Translations under genes and position numbers: made by a program
Notes under the pieces: generated by a model
Told to the model about the DNA's origin: nothing
Seen by the model: only the letters and a program-made list of their open reading frames with translations
The model's database searches: none
Part shown: positions 53,312 to 61,981 of the stretch, in pieces
Position numbering within the stretch: position 1 is the stretch's first letter
Layout of the letters: each line of letters begins with the position of its first letter
NCBI GenBank assembly: GCA_964620045.1
Contig: CAZUJL010000011.1
Span: forward strand, 62,001-126,000
Reading direction: 5' to 3'
Length of the DNA: 64,000 bases
DNA from: VFKU01 sp964620045
GTDB taxonomy: Bacteria > Hydrogenedentota > Hydrogenedentia > Hydrogenedentales > GCA-2746185

Positions 53312-54634
53312 ATGAGCCTGCGCACCTCAACGCGCTTCTTCTACGGCTGGTGGATCGTCGCCACCAGCTTCGTCACCCTGTTTGTCGCCACCGGCTTCAT
53401 CTTCTACTCCTATGGCGTCTTCCTCGAACCGATCCAGGCGGAATTCAACGCCTCCCGCTTCGCCGTCGCCATGGGCCTCACGCTGATGAATACCGCCATG
53501 GCGTGCTTCGCGCCCTTTCTTGGCCGCTTCATCGACACCTGGTCCATCCGCAAGATGATGATGATCGGCTGTACCAGCCTCGGCATCGGTTTCCTGTTTG
53601 CGTCTCGCATCACCGCGCTCTGGCAGTGGTACGCCCTCATCGGCACCCTGCTCGCCCTGGGCGTGGTTCTTATCGGCCAGCTCGCGAGCACCGCGCTCGT
53701 GGCCAACTGGTTCGTGCGGCGCCGCGGCGCCGCGCTCGGCGTGGCCACCACCGGCGTCTCGATGTCGGGCATGATCATGGCGCCGGTCACGTCGTATCTC
53801 ATCTCCCACTACGGCTGGCGCGAGACCTTTGTAATCTTCGGTTTGCTCTCGCTCGGCGGCCTGTTGCCGCTGGTCTGGGCCTTCGTGATCACACGGCCCG
53901 AAGACCTCGGCCTGCAGCCCGACGGCGCGCGCCGGCCGCCGATCGATGCGGATACCGAACGCGCGCTCGCCGCGATGGCGCAGCAGCCGATGCGGCCGTC
54001 CTTCTCCACCACCGCCACGCTGCGCAACCAGACGTTCTGGGCGATCACGCTCTCCATCGGCCTGAACTTTTTCGCGATGGCGGCCACGCTCATCCACATG
54101 ATCGAGCACGCGCGCGATCTCGACATCACCCGCACACAGGCCGCGTACATCATGACGGCGTCGGCCGGCGTTGGCGTGATCGGCAAAGTGCTGTTTGGTT
54201 ATGTCGCCGACTTCGTGGACGCGCGCCTCGCGCTCGTGCTCTGTCTCGCGTTCCAGGCCGTCGGCACCACGCTGCTGCTCTTCGCCGACACCTACACCGA
54301 GCTGATGGGCGTGGGCGCGATATTTGGTTTCGGCATGGGCGGCGTCGTGCCGCTGTGGGGTTCCCTCGTTGGCGACTACTTCCCCCGCCCCGTCTTCGGC
54401 CGCGTCATGGGGCTGATGAGTCCCTGCATGCTGCCGATTCAGGCCAGCGGCGTGCCGCTCGCGGGATACATCCACGACGTCACCGGCGACTACCATCTCG
54501 CCTTCCTCATGTTCACGGTCGCCTACGTCTTCGCCGCGCTATGCCTCATGTTTGTGCGCAATCCCCTCTCCGGGCCCACGTTCGCCCGCCACCAGGCGCG
54601 CGCCCGCATGCAGGCCGCTCAGCCCTCCTCGTAG
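53312..54634 (+). CDS. MFS transporter (monocarboxylate/oxalate-formate antiporter-like)
   Basis: The 440-aa protein has 12 predicted helices starting YGWWIVATSFVTLFVATGF, the opening typical of the MCT/OFA subfamily with FFYGWW. The loop 2-3 motif RFIDTWSIRKMMMIG corresponds to the MFS GxxxDRxGRR-type signature. It has a cytoplasmic centre near residue 200-225. It probably exchanges small organic acids. The start ATG lacks a strong ribosome binding site. It is a single gene, followed 75 bp later by a lipoprotein. Confidence 0.9.
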   Translation: MSLRTSTRFFYGWWIVATSFVTLFVATGFIFYSYGVFLEPIQAEFNASRFAVAMGLTLMNTAMACFAPFLGRFIDTWSIRKMMMIGCTSLGIGFLFASRITALWQWYALIGTLLALGVVLIGQLASTALVANWFVRRRGAALGVATTGVSMSGMIMAPVTSYLISHYGWRETFVIFGLLSLGGLLPLVWAFVITRPEDLGLQPDGARRPPIDADTERALAAMAQQPMRPSFSTTATLRNQTFWAITLSIGLNFFAMAATLIHMIEHARDLDITRTQAAYIMTASAGVGVIGKVLFGYVADFVDARLALVLCLAFQAVGTTLLLFADTYTELMGVGAIFGFGMGGVVPLWGSLVGDYFPRPVFGRVMGLMSPCMLPIQASGVPLAGYIHDVTGDYHLAFLMFTVAYVFAALCLMFVRNPLSGPTFARHQARARMQAAQPSS

Positions 54635-54709
54635 CGGTTTTATTGCACTCGGGCGCTTTCGTAAACCGATCCGAATCGGTTAGTGTCCAATCAGCACCGG
54701 AGACCCGCC

Positions 54710-55132
54710 ATGCGACACGCCGCCCTCGCCGCCATGCTCGCGCTTGTCCTTGCGGGCTGCACCATGACGCCGCCGATCAACACCGCCGACGATCTCGCCG
54801 CCGCGCTTCAGCGGAACGGCGTGGCCTATGCGACGACTGAACCCGTGGACGTGCATTCGATCCCCATTGCGAAGATCGACGAAGGCCTCACGCTGACGGG
54901 CGAAAATCTGAACGTCACCATCCTGCGCATCACCGATCCGCGCACCTACAAAATCGCCACCAGCGCGACCTTCATCCTCGGCTTCGTCAAAAGTGCCGCG
55001 GCGGATATGCCGCAGCAACCGCCCGACGTTTACCTCAGCAAACCTTTTGTCGTGATCATTCGCACCGAACCCGTGAAGGGCGGCGTGCGCACTGCGCTCG
55101 AAAAAACCGTCCCCGAAGACGTCGACGAATAA
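54710..55132 (+). CDS. Small lipoprotein of unknown function
   Basis: The 140-aa protein begins MRHAALAAMLALVLAGCTMTP with lipobox LAGC, so it is lipid-anchored. The mature part has a mixed fold (VTILRITDPRTYKIATSATF, KPFVVIIRTEP) and no catalytic motif. The ATG 27 bp upstream is rejected because it is not a signal start. It ends 64 bp before a convergent PQQ dehydrogenase. Confidence 0.72.
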   Translation: MRHAALAAMLALVLAGCTMTPPINTADDLAAALQRNGVAYATTEPVDVHSIPIAKIDEGLTLTGENLNVTILRITDPRTYKIATSATFILGFVKSAAADMPQQPPDVYLSKPFVVIIRTEPVKGGVRTALEKTVPEDVDE

Positions 55133-55196
55133 CACGACGCTCCGGGGACGGATGTTGTAATTCTTTTTACTTGTACGCGCTAACGTTGCAGCGTTT

Positions 55197-57128
55197 TCAC
55201 GGCAACGCGTACGCCACCAACCGCGACGGTGCGCCACTTCCACCACATGCCACAACCACGTACTGCTTGCCCGCGTGCATGTAGGTCATCGGCGTGCCAT
55301 AGGGCGGCAGCTCGAGTTTCTGTTCCCACAACACCGCGCCATTCGTTTTGTCGAACGCGCGCAAGTACAGATCGGTCTTCGAGATCGCCAGCGTCACGTT
55401 GTCCAACTGCGCCTGGTTGATGAACAGCAGCGTCTTTGTGCACAGCGGCCCGCCGCTCGACAGCATGCCGTGGCTCGTCGCGCCCAGCGGGCCCGGATCG
55501 ACGCCCTTCAACGCCGGGTGATGCCGCGGTCCGTCACCGTGCGGCACGCGCCACGCGATCTCGCCCTTGTTCAGGTCGATGCCCACCACCACCGCGTACG
55601 GCGGCTTCGTGATCGGCAGGCCTTGCGGCCCCGGCGCGATCAGCGGCGCCATCGTCAGGTAGTCCGCCTTCACGCGGTTCGGATCGCCTTTGCTCACGTG
55701 CGCGAGCGAGTGCATGTCCGCCGCCTGCAGATACAGCATGCCCGTCTCCGGGTCGAACGCCGCGCCGCCCCAGTTCGCGCCGCCCGCCGCGCTTGGCACT
55801 TGGAACGCGCCCTTCTTCCCGCCCTCGCCGAAGACCGTCGGCGGCAGGAACAGCGGCCCCATCGTGTACTCGCTCGCGATCTTGATCGCCTCCGCCTTCA
55901 GTTCGGGCGTGAGGTCGATCAGATCGTCTTCCGTGATCCCCTGCCGCACAAACGCGGGCGGCTTCGTCGGAAAGGGTTGCGTCGCGGACGTCTGCTCGCC
56001 CGGCACCGTCGTCTGCGGCACCGGCTTCTCTTCAATCGGCCACACGGGTTCGCCGGTCTTGCGATCGAACACGTAGGTGAAGCCCTGCTTGCTCACCGCG
56101 GCGACCGCCTTGATCGGCTTGCCGTCCACGGTGATGTCGCACAGCGTCGGCGCACACGGGAAGTCGTAGTCCCACAGGCCATGGTGCACCGCCTGGAAAT
56201 GCCACACCTTCTCGCCCGTCTTGCCGTTCAGGCACACGAGGCTTTCCGCGTAGAGATTGTTGCCCTTGCGCTGTCCGCCGTAATAGTCGTTCGTCGGCGT
56301 GCTCACCGGCAGATAGACATAGCCGGTTTCTTCGTCCACTGTCATCGGCGCCCACACGTTCGCGCCGCCGGAGTATTTCCACGAATCGTTTTCCCACGTC
56401 TCCACGCCCGGCTCACCCGCTTGCGGAATTGTGTGGAACACCCATTTCTGCTCGCCCGTTTTCACGTCAAACCCGCGCACGTGGCCCGGTGGCATATCGG
56501 GGCTGCTCGGCCGATCGAAAATCGTCCCGCCCACCACGGCGATATCGCCCACGATCGCGACGGGCGCGTTGTTGCCCACCATGCGCCGGCTGATTTCGCG
56601 CTCGAGGCCCTGCGTCAGATCCACCCAGCCGCCCTTGCCGAAATTCTCATACGGTTCGCCCGTTTTCGCGTTCAGCGCGATCAACTGCAGCGTGCCGGTC
56701 GCGATCAAAATGCGTTCGTCCGTGCCGTCCGTCCAGTAGCTCACGCCGCGGTGCTGCCAGCCCGAGTTCGTCGGCCGCCCGAGCTTGTACGCTTCCGTGT
56801 CGTGCACCCACAGCGTGTTGCCGCTCGCAGGATCAATCGCGGCGACCTGGTTCATGCCCGTGCTCGCGTAGAGCACGCCCTTCACGAAGATCGGCGTGAC
56901 TTTGAACGCGCCCGGTTTCCCGCCCGTGTTCGCCTCGTCCGGTGCTTCCCACATCCACGCCACGTCGAGCTTCGTCACGTTCTGCGGGTTGATCTGATCC
57001 AGCCTCGAATATTTCGTCTGCCCCGCGTCGCCGCCGTAGTAGCGCCATTCGCCGTTCGTCGCGCCGTGTTGCGCGTGCGCGGTGCATGCAACGGCGACCG
57101 TCAATATCAGACCAGCAAAGATCCGCAT
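55197..57128 (-). CDS. PQQ-dependent quinoprotein dehydrogenase
   Basis: Periplasmic 8-bladed propeller dehydrogenase that oxidises alcohols or sugars with pyrroloquinoline quinone. The start is ATG 57128 after GGAGAAGAG, giving a signal peptide (FAGLILTVAVACTAHA) and 643 aa. Blade motifs include WRYYGGDAGQTKYSRLDQIN, VIDPASGN-like AAIDPASGNTLW, KTGEKVWHFQAVHHGLWDYD and KTGEPVWPIEEKPVPQ. The vicinal Cys pair of methanol dehydrogenases is not seen, so it is nearer the membrane-bound glucose-dehydrogenase type. No cytochrome c domain and no pqq synthesis gene lie in the window, so electrons must pass to a partner encoded elsewhere. Confidence 0.92.
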   Translation of the reverse strand: MRIFAGLILTVAVACTAHAQHGATNGEWRYYGGDAGQTKYSRLDQINPQNVTKLDVAWMWEAPDEANTGGKPGAFKVTPIFVKGVLYASTGMNQVAAIDPASGNTLWVHDTEAYKLGRPTNSGWQHRGVSYWTDGTDERILIATGTLQLIALNAKTGEPYENFGKGGWVDLTQGLEREISRRMVGNNAPVAIVGDIAVVGGTIFDRPSSPDMPPGHVRGFDVKTGEQKWVFHTIPQAGEPGVETWENDSWKYSGGANVWAPMTVDEETGYVYLPVSTPTNDYYGGQRKGNNLYAESLVCLNGKTGEKVWHFQAVHHGLWDYDFPCAPTLCDITVDGKPIKAVAAVSKQGFTYVFDRKTGEPVWPIEEKPVPQTTVPGEQTSATQPFPTKPPAFVRQGITEDDLIDLTPELKAEAIKIASEYTMGPLFLPPTVFGEGGKKGAFQVPSAAGGANWGGAAFDPETGMLYLQAADMHSLAHVSKGDPNRVKADYLTMAPLIAPGPQGLPITKPPYAVVVGIDLNKGEIAWRVPHGDGPRHHPALKGVDPGPLGATSHGMLSSGGPLCTKTLLFINQAQLDNVTLAISKTDLYLRAFDKTNGAVLWEQKLELPPYGTPMTYMHAGKQYVVVACGGSGAPSRLVAYALP

Positions 57129-57261
57129 TTGCTCTTCTCCAAAATGTCCCGTGCCACTTGCAGTTTGGTTCTTCAACCCCAAAATCGATTCCCGGACGAT
57201 ACTAGGTATTCCAACAGAACAAAAGTCCGACAACCGCGAAGCGGCAAAGGTTTCTTTTGGT

Positions 57262-57293
57262 GTTACCTTTTCTTTTTCTAAAGAAAAGGTAAC
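57262..57293. repeat. Perfect 14-bp hairpin, AAAG-rich
   Basis: GTTACCTTTTCTTT (57262-57275) pairs perfectly with AAAGAAAAGGTAAC (57280-57293) around a TTCT loop. It sits between divergent genes, is unlike local base composition, and lacks a proper U-tract. It looks like a dispersed repeat unit or mRNA-processing hairpin. Confidence 0.7.
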
Positions 57294-57341
57294 GTTGGCC
57301 ACCGCGGTTTAAAGACGCGCATGGGTTAAAATTACAGGCTT

Positions 57342-58394
57342 ATGCGAATTACCGATATCCCCACGCCCGGCTACGAACGCGTCGTGCACATTGCCGATGC
57401 GGATTCGGGCCTGAACGCCTTCATCTCCGTCCACAGCACCGCGCTGGGGCCATCGCTCGGCGGCATGCGGATGTGGCCGTATGCGACCGAGGCGGAGGCG
57501 CTCGAAGATGCGAACCGGTTGTCGCGCGCGATGACGTACAAGGCCGCGGTCGCGCAGACCGGCCAGGGCGGCGGCAAGGCCGTGATCATCGGTGATCCGA
57601 AAATTAAAACCGAGGCGATGTTCCGTGCGCTCGGTCGCGCCATTGAGCAACTCGGCGGTGCGTACATTGCTGCCGAGGACATGAACATCACCGTCGCGGA
57701 TCTTGAGACCGTCGGACGCGAAACGCGTCATGTCTCCGGACTTTCTACGGAACACGGTTCCAGTGGCAATCCCTCCCCGCTTACGGCCGTCGGCACGCTG
57801 ATCGCCATTCGCGTGTGTGTTCAGGAAGTGTTCGGCAGCGATGATCTCAAGGGCCGCACGATCGCGATTCAAGGAGTTGGCGCCGTCGGCGGGCGTCTCG
57901 CCGATCTCTGCCGCGACGCCGGAATGAAGATTGCCGTCTGCGATTTAGACGCAGCGCGCGCCCGCGCGGTGGCTGAGCGCACTGGCGCCTCAGTGCTCGA
58001 TGGTCCGAGTGCCGCGCTCACCTATCCGTGCGACGTCTTCTCCCCCTGCGGTCGCGGCGGGATTCTGAACGCGCAGACCATCCCGGCGTTGCACTGCCCC
58101 ATCGTGGCCGGCGCGGCGAATAACCAGCTCGCCGAGCCGGCAGACGCCAAGCGCCTTGCCAATCGCGGCATCTTGTATGCCCCCGACTACGTTGTAAATG
58201 CCGGCGGCATCATCAACATCGCCTGCGAGTTCGCCCCGGCCGGCTACAGCACGGCGGCCGCCCAGGATCGAGTCAAAATCATCGCCACCAATTTGCGTGA
58301 AGTCTTCCGCATTGCGCGTGAACAGGGCATTACGACGGCGGAGGCCGCCGACCGCTTAGCCGAAGCCCGTATCGCGGCAGGGCGCTCTAAATAG
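57342..58394 (+). CDS. Leucine dehydrogenase (Glu/Leu/Phe/Val dehydrogenase family)
   Basis: NAD-dependent oxidative deamination of branched-chain amino acids. The 350-aa protein has GPSLGGMRMWPYATEAEALEDA, MTYKAAVAQTGQGGGKAVI with the catalytic Lys, AAEDMNI with the Asp, and the dinucleotide motif IAIQGVGAVGGRLADL near residue 180. NAGGIINIACEF appears near 290. The length and motifs match leucine/valine rather than glutamate dehydrogenase. The ATG lacks an obvious ribosome binding site. The downstream gap contains the rpsU promoter. Confidence 0.93.
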   Translation: MRITDIPTPGYERVVHIADADSGLNAFISVHSTALGPSLGGMRMWPYATEAEALEDANRLSRAMTYKAAVAQTGQGGGKAVIIGDPKIKTEAMFRALGRAIEQLGGAYIAAEDMNITVADLETVGRETRHVSGLSTEHGSSGNPSPLTAVGTLIAIRVCVQEVFGSDDLKGRTIAIQGVGAVGGRLADLCRDAGMKIAVCDLDAARARAVAERTGASVLDGPSAALTYPCDVFSPCGRGGILNAQTIPALHCPIVAGAANNQLAEPADAKRLANRGILYAPDYVVNAGGIINIACEFAPAGYSTAAAQDRVKIIATNLREVFRIAREQGITTAEAADRLAEARIAAGRSK

Positions 58395-58405
58395 GCTTCC
58401 AACCC

Positions 58406-58434
58406 TTGATACATGAACCGTCAAGTGTTATACT
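58406..58434 (+). promoter_or_regulatory. Sigma70-type promoter of rpsU
   Basis: TTGATA (58406-58411) and TATACT (58429-58434), each one base from consensus, with a 17-bp spacer. One of the best promoters in the window. Confidence 0.8.
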
Positions 58435-58441
58435 TTCGGTC

Positions 58442-58466
58442 TGCCTGAAGGCTATTTTTTCAGGCA
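58442..58466 (+). promoter_or_regulatory. Hairpin in the rpsU 5' leader
   Basis: TGCCTGAA (58442-58449) pairs with TTCAGGCA (58459-58466) around a 9-base loop that ends in a T-run. It lies right at the expected transcript start and upstream of GGGAGG (58481-58486). It may stabilise the leader or regulate S21. Confidence 0.5.
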
Positions 58467-58496
58467 ATTTCGATTCCGAAGGGAGGTTGGTTCCGC

Positions 58497-58694
58497 GTGA
58501 CGAAAGTCCGTGTCAGACCCGATGAGCCGTTTGAAAAGGCCTTGCGGCGCTTCAAAAAGAAGTGCAACAAGGAAGGGCTCATGCAGCGACTCAAAGAGAT
58601 CAAGTACTACGAGAAGCCGAGCGAACGCCGCCGCCGCAAGTTGGCCAAAGCAGTTGCCCGCCAAGCCTCCTCTAACGAGCCGACGCCGTCCTAA
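58497..58694 (+). CDS. rpsU: 30S ribosomal protein S21
   Basis: The 65-aa protein (TKVRVRPDEPFEKALRRFKK, then CNKEGLMQRLKEIKYYEKP and RRRRKLAKA) is standard S21, which helps mRNA binding by the 30S subunit. The start is GTG at 58497 with GGGAGG 10 bp upstream. It has its own promoter and terminator, as a single-gene unit between leucine dehydrogenase and rluD. Confidence 0.97.
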   Translation: MTKVRVRPDEPFEKALRRFKKKCNKEGLMQRLKEIKYYEKPSERRRRKLAKAVARQASSNEPTPS

Positions 58695-58725
58695 GCCAAG
58701 GTACACTCAAACTCTAAGACTCACT

Positions 58726-58762
58726 CGGGCAGGATCGCTCCGCGGTCCTGCCCGGTTTCTTT
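58726..58762 (+). terminator. Rho-independent terminator of rpsU
   Basis: CGGGCAGGA (58726-58734) pairs with TCCTGCCCG (58746-58754), then GTTTCTTT. It ends only about 10 bp before the rluD start. Confidence 0.8.
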
Positions 58763-58772
58763 GGAAGCACCC

Positions 58773-59783
58773 GTGACCGAATCCGACAACACGCCGATTG
58801 AAGTCGATGCCGAAGCCGCCGAGGCGGGCCTTCGGCTCGACGTGTTTCTCGCCGGCCGGTTGGAAGATGTCTCGCGCAATGTCGTGCAGACGGCCATCAA
58901 GGCCGGGCGCGTGTCGGTGAACGGCCGCGCCGCGCTGCGCCCGAGCCGCACAATCTCCGAAGGCAATCACGTCGTTATCGCGCTGCCGCCCGCGCCGACG
59001 GTCGATCTCAAGCCCGAAGCGATCCCGCTCGAGATCCTGTTTCAGGACAAGCATGTGCTTGTGGTCAACAAGTCGTCTGGCTTGGTCGTACATCCCGCAC
59101 CGGGCCACAGTTCCGGCACGCTCGTGAACGCGGTGCTCTATCACTGCCCCGACTTCCAGCGGCCCACTGGCGACGACGAGCACGACGATGCCGCGTGGAT
59201 TCGTCCGGGTATCGTGCACCGGCTCGACCGTGACACCTCGGGCGTGATGGTGGTCGCCAAGACGCCACTGGCGCTGGACAAGCTTGGTCAGCAAGCGCGC
59301 GAGCACACATTTGAGCGGCGCTATGTCGCGCTCGTCAAAGGCGAGTTCAAAGAAGACGCGGGCGTGATCCGCGCGCCGATCGGGCGCAGCAACAGTGATC
59401 GCAAGAAGATGGGAATTCACGCGCCGCTTGCGCGCGAAGCCGTCACGCACTACCGCGTGCTGCAGCGCTACGGCGTGGCGAGCCTGGTCGCGCTCGAACT
59501 GGAGACCGGCCGCACGCACCAGATTCGCGTGCACATGCGTTATGTGGGCCGGCCTGTGCTCGGCGATCCGCTTTACGGCGTCACCGATTACGCCAGCTGG
59601 GAAATTCCCTCGGATTTGCGCGCTGCGCTTAAGGGCCTAAAAGGCCAAGCGCTGCATGCCGAATTGCTCGGCTTTGACCACCCAGCCACGGGCGAACGCC
59701 TGAGCTTCACCGCACCGCCGCCGGCAGACTTCGTCGCCGCGCGCACCGCACTGGAAGCTTACCGCGCGGTCAGTTCGGCCTGA
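58773..59783 (+). CDS. rluD: Ribosomal large subunit pseudouridine synthase (RluD family)
   Basis: Converts U to pseudouridine in 23S rRNA. The 336-aa protein has an N-terminal S4 domain (LRLDVFLAGRLEDVSRNVVQTAIKAG, about residues 18-70). The catalytic motif HRLDRDTSGVMVVAK carries the essential Asp. GRTHQIRVHMRYVGRPVLGDPLYG is the family C-terminal block. I use GTG 58773 after GGAAG; a TTG at 58761 would add four residues and overlap the rpsU terminator T-run. Confidence 0.94.
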   Translation: MTESDNTPIEVDAEAAEAGLRLDVFLAGRLEDVSRNVVQTAIKAGRVSVNGRAALRPSRTISEGNHVVIALPPAPTVDLKPEAIPLEILFQDKHVLVVNKSSGLVVHPAPGHSSGTLVNAVLYHCPDFQRPTGDDEHDDAAWIRPGIVHRLDRDTSGVMVVAKTPLALDKLGQQAREHTFERRYVALVKGEFKEDAGVIRAPIGRSNSDRKKMGIHAPLAREAVTHYRVLQRYGVASLVALELETGRTHQIRVHMRYVGRPVLGDPLYGVTDYASWEIPSDLRAALKGLKGQALHAELLGFDHPATGERLSFTAPPPADFVAARTALEAYRAVSSA

Positions 59784-60622
59784 ATTTCCGTGGTGTTGAC
59801 GAACGAGTCGTTGGTGCCCAAGGTCGGATTGAGCGCCGTACCTTCCAGCCGTTGCGAAGACCGATAGGCGCGGATTGTTCCGTCAGACGTGAGCACGCGC
59901 ACCTCGCCGGTACTTTTTCCGGAAAGCTTTGTGTTCGCATCTTTTCCGGCGGGAGTAAATTCGGTTGCCGTGGATATTGTGGCAATGCCGCCTTCCATCG
60001 AATCGATTTTGAAGGTTGTACGCTCCAATGTGTCGCCCAATGGATTGTAAATATCGTCGCGCGTCCATTCGTCCCCTGCCGCCACCGGAACATTCGGCCA
60101 CACGGCCAGCACCGGCTGCATAAGGGAGATCAGCGCTTCGTCGGAAATGATTTTCATGTAGCCATCCACCTTGGATTCGCCCGGCGTTGCTTCAAGCGAT
60201 TTGCGCACGGCCTGCCGCATTTCGTCTGTACCGATGAACCCGTTGATGTGGCCCGTCGGTGTCAATTTCATCTTGAAGGTCGTTTGTTCAAAGGCGTTAT
60301 TGATCTTCCCGTAGAACCACGGAAATATTGCCCTTTGCGGTTCGACGGACATGATGGTGTCGCCTTCGGCGGTGATATCTTCCGCTTTCAGCGCGAATTT
60401 AAACTCTGTCTTGCCTTTCAACTTGCTGGTGGAACCGTCCGCCAGGGTAGTTACGCTGTCCGATACCGCGCGAATGGAGAGGACGTACATTCGTCCAAGC
60501 TCCATGTCCAACCGAAGCGCCTGCTTGGCCTGCTGGTTGCACCCAGGGACGATCAACGCGCAAGCAATCAGGCCGAGGATTGGCGTGCAAAGTTTAAAAA
60601 ATGAAACACGTGCCATTTTCAT
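59759..60622 (-). CDS. Lipoprotein of unknown function
   Basis: The 287-aa protein starts at ATG 60622 after GGAGC with a signal peptide ending in lipobox IVPGC. The mature part is beta-rich (FKFALKAEDITAEGDTIM, TFKMKLTPTGHINGFIG, TTFKIDSMEGGIATISTATEF) and resembles DUF6263-type lipoproteins, though that is not certain. It overlaps the 3' end of rluD by 25 bp (convergent). A much longer frame upstream is an antisense artefact of the divergent glycosyltransferase. Confidence 0.75.
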   Translation of the reverse strand: MKMARVSFFKLCTPILGLIACALIVPGCNQQAKQALRLDMELGRMYVLSIRAVSDSVTTLADGSTSKLKGKTEFKFALKAEDITAEGDTIMSVEPQRAIFPWFYGKINNAFEQTTFKMKLTPTGHINGFIGTDEMRQAVRKSLEATPGESKVDGYMKIISDEALISLMQPVLAVWPNVPVAAGDEWTRDDIYNPLGDTLERTTFKIDSMEGGIATISTATEFTPAGKDANTKLSGKSTGEVRVLTSDGTIRAYRSSQRLEGTALNPTLGTNDSFVNTTEIQAELTAR

Positions 60623-60680
60623 GGGATAGCTCCAACTCATTTTCCAAGGGTGTATTGTCAGACCGAATACAGTTGAATCT

Positions 60681-61445
60681 ATGCTATACATTGTCGGCTC
60701 AAGGGAACAAGCTTTGGGCGATGCATGCGTTGAGGATTTATTCGAATTGGCACAAGAGACCAGCCCGCATCGGTTGAACGTCGTCGTTCCGGTGTTCAAC
60801 GAGGCGGAGACGATCCTCGTCCTTGTCAACGCCATTTTTGCCGTCGCTCCCGTCTGCCGGATTCTGCTGATTGATGACGGCAGTACCGACGGCTCGGCTG
60901 CTCGATGCGACGAGGCCGCCGCTGCGCACAAGTCCGTGGAAGTCGTTCATTTTGACTACAACCGCGGCAAGACCGCGGCGTTGATGGCCGGGTTCGCGCG
61001 CGCCGACGGCGATGTTGTGATCACGATGGACAGCGATCTTCAGGATGATCCAGTCGAGATTCCTCGCTTCCTGGCCGCGCTCGACGGCGGTCTCGACCTT
61101 GTAGTGGGATGGAAAGCAGACCGAAAAGACCCGTGGCACAAGCGCTGGCCGTCCAAGGTGTACAACGGATTTACCGGGATGCTATTCGGTCTCACGCTGC
61201 ACGACATGAATTGCGGATTCAAAGCAATGCGACTTGAGGTCGCCAAGAGTTTGCGGCTTGAGCGTGATTACCACCGGGTGATTCCGGTTCTTGCCGCGGC
61301 ACAAGGCTACCGCGTTGGCGAAATCGCCGTGCGCCATCATCCCCGGCGGCATGGCGTGTCCAAGTTCGGGCTCGAACGATACTGGCGCGGTCTACGCGAT
61401 GTGATGCGCGTGTGGTGGGGAATTCGGACGAAGCGAAATTCTTAA
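60681..61445 (+). CDS. Family 2 glycosyltransferase (DPM1/polyprenyl-phosphate-glycosyltransferase-like)
   Basis: The 254-aa protein has VVVPVFNEAETI, the DD motif RILLIDDGSTDGSAA, and DGDVVITMDSDLQDDPVEIPRFL, typical GT2 sequences of the DPM/GtrB group. DMNCGFKAMRLEVAKSL follows. It has no C-terminal membrane helices, so it is soluble or peripheral. The start ATG lacks a ribosome binding site; in-frame TTG codons before LAQETSPHRLNVVV are alternatives. It probably loads a sugar on polyprenyl phosphate for the GT-C-like proteins. Its stop overlaps the convergent gene by 4 bp. Confidence 0.9.
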   Translation: MLYIVGSREQALGDACVEDLFELAQETSPHRLNVVVPVFNEAETILVLVNAIFAVAPVCRILLIDDGSTDGSAARCDEAAAAHKSVEVVHFDYNRGKTAALMAGFARADGDVVITMDSDLQDDPVEIPRFLAALDGGLDLVVGWKADRKDPWHKRWPSKVYNGFTGMLFGLTLHDMNCGFKAMRLEVAKSLRLERDYHRVIPVLAAAQGYRVGEIAVRHHPRRHGVSKFGLERYWRGLRDVMRVWWGIRTKRNS

Positions 61446-61873
61446 GGCTTGGCGCCGGCCCGTGCGGTCTTCGCCTGGCGCACGCCCACCATCGTAATCG
61501 TAATGCGCGTGGACAACAGCCCCGCCATCGCGCCGAAGAGTCCATAGTAGGTTTCGCGATCCAGCGCATACGCCGCGGTGAGAAACGCGCCGTAGATGAG
61601 AATCCGGTAGAAGGTCCACGCTGTCGCCGCAACAGCCAGGCGTTCCGGACGCACGAGCGCGATCTGCTCCAGCCGCAGCGCCATCGCCCAGAATCCCATC
61701 GCGCCGGCGGCGCCGCCCAGCAGCGCGCCCTCCGCCGCCACTTCTCCCTTGATCCCGTACGCCACAGCGGCCACGACGATTGTCGTGGTCAGCGTGGCGC
61801 GCATCGTGCGCATGCGCGTGCGCCGCGCGGCGTCGCGCAGCGTGGCCTTGGCGGTATCGGTCATTGGTGGCAT
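61442..61873 (-). CDS. AtpI-like small membrane protein
   Basis: The 143-aa protein has four predicted helices (TLTTTIVVAAVAYGIKGEVA, ALLGGAAGAMGFWAMAL, AWTFYRILIYGAFLTAAYAL, LFGAMAGLLSTRITITMVG). It resembles ATP synthase subunit I in size and helix pattern, but no atp operon lies nearby. The ATG at 61873 is the first of two close starts (the second at 61864). The much longer frame running to 63259 is a shadow of the HDAC and GNAT genes. Confidence 0.55.
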   Translation of the reverse strand: MPPMTDTAKATLRDAARRTRMRTMRATLTTTIVVAAVAYGIKGEVAAEGALLGGAAGAMGFWAMALRLEQIALVRPERLAVAATAWTFYRILIYGAFLTAAYALDRETYYGLFGAMAGLLSTRITITMVGVRQAKTARAGAKP

Positions 61874-61981
61874 CGTGGGTGTCGCTCGATACCAACAGTG
61901 TCGCACGATGCGCATGTCCGCGCAATTCGGTATGCACGCGTATAGCGCGATAGTGATATCGTGCGACGTGGAGGATTTTCC

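Noticed and set aside
53350..54840. Long alternative plus-strand frame over the MFS gene
   Set aside because: Arg/His/Pro-rich with no hydrophobic helices; the other frame encodes a normal 12-helix transporter.
55275..57281. 668-codon plus-strand frame
   Set aside because: Antisense to the PQQ dehydrogenase; Arg/His-rich composition without domains.
60623..60931. N-terminal extension of the lipoprotein frame at 59759
   Set aside because: It overlaps the divergent GT2 gene and precedes a clear signal peptide with lipobox starting at 60622.
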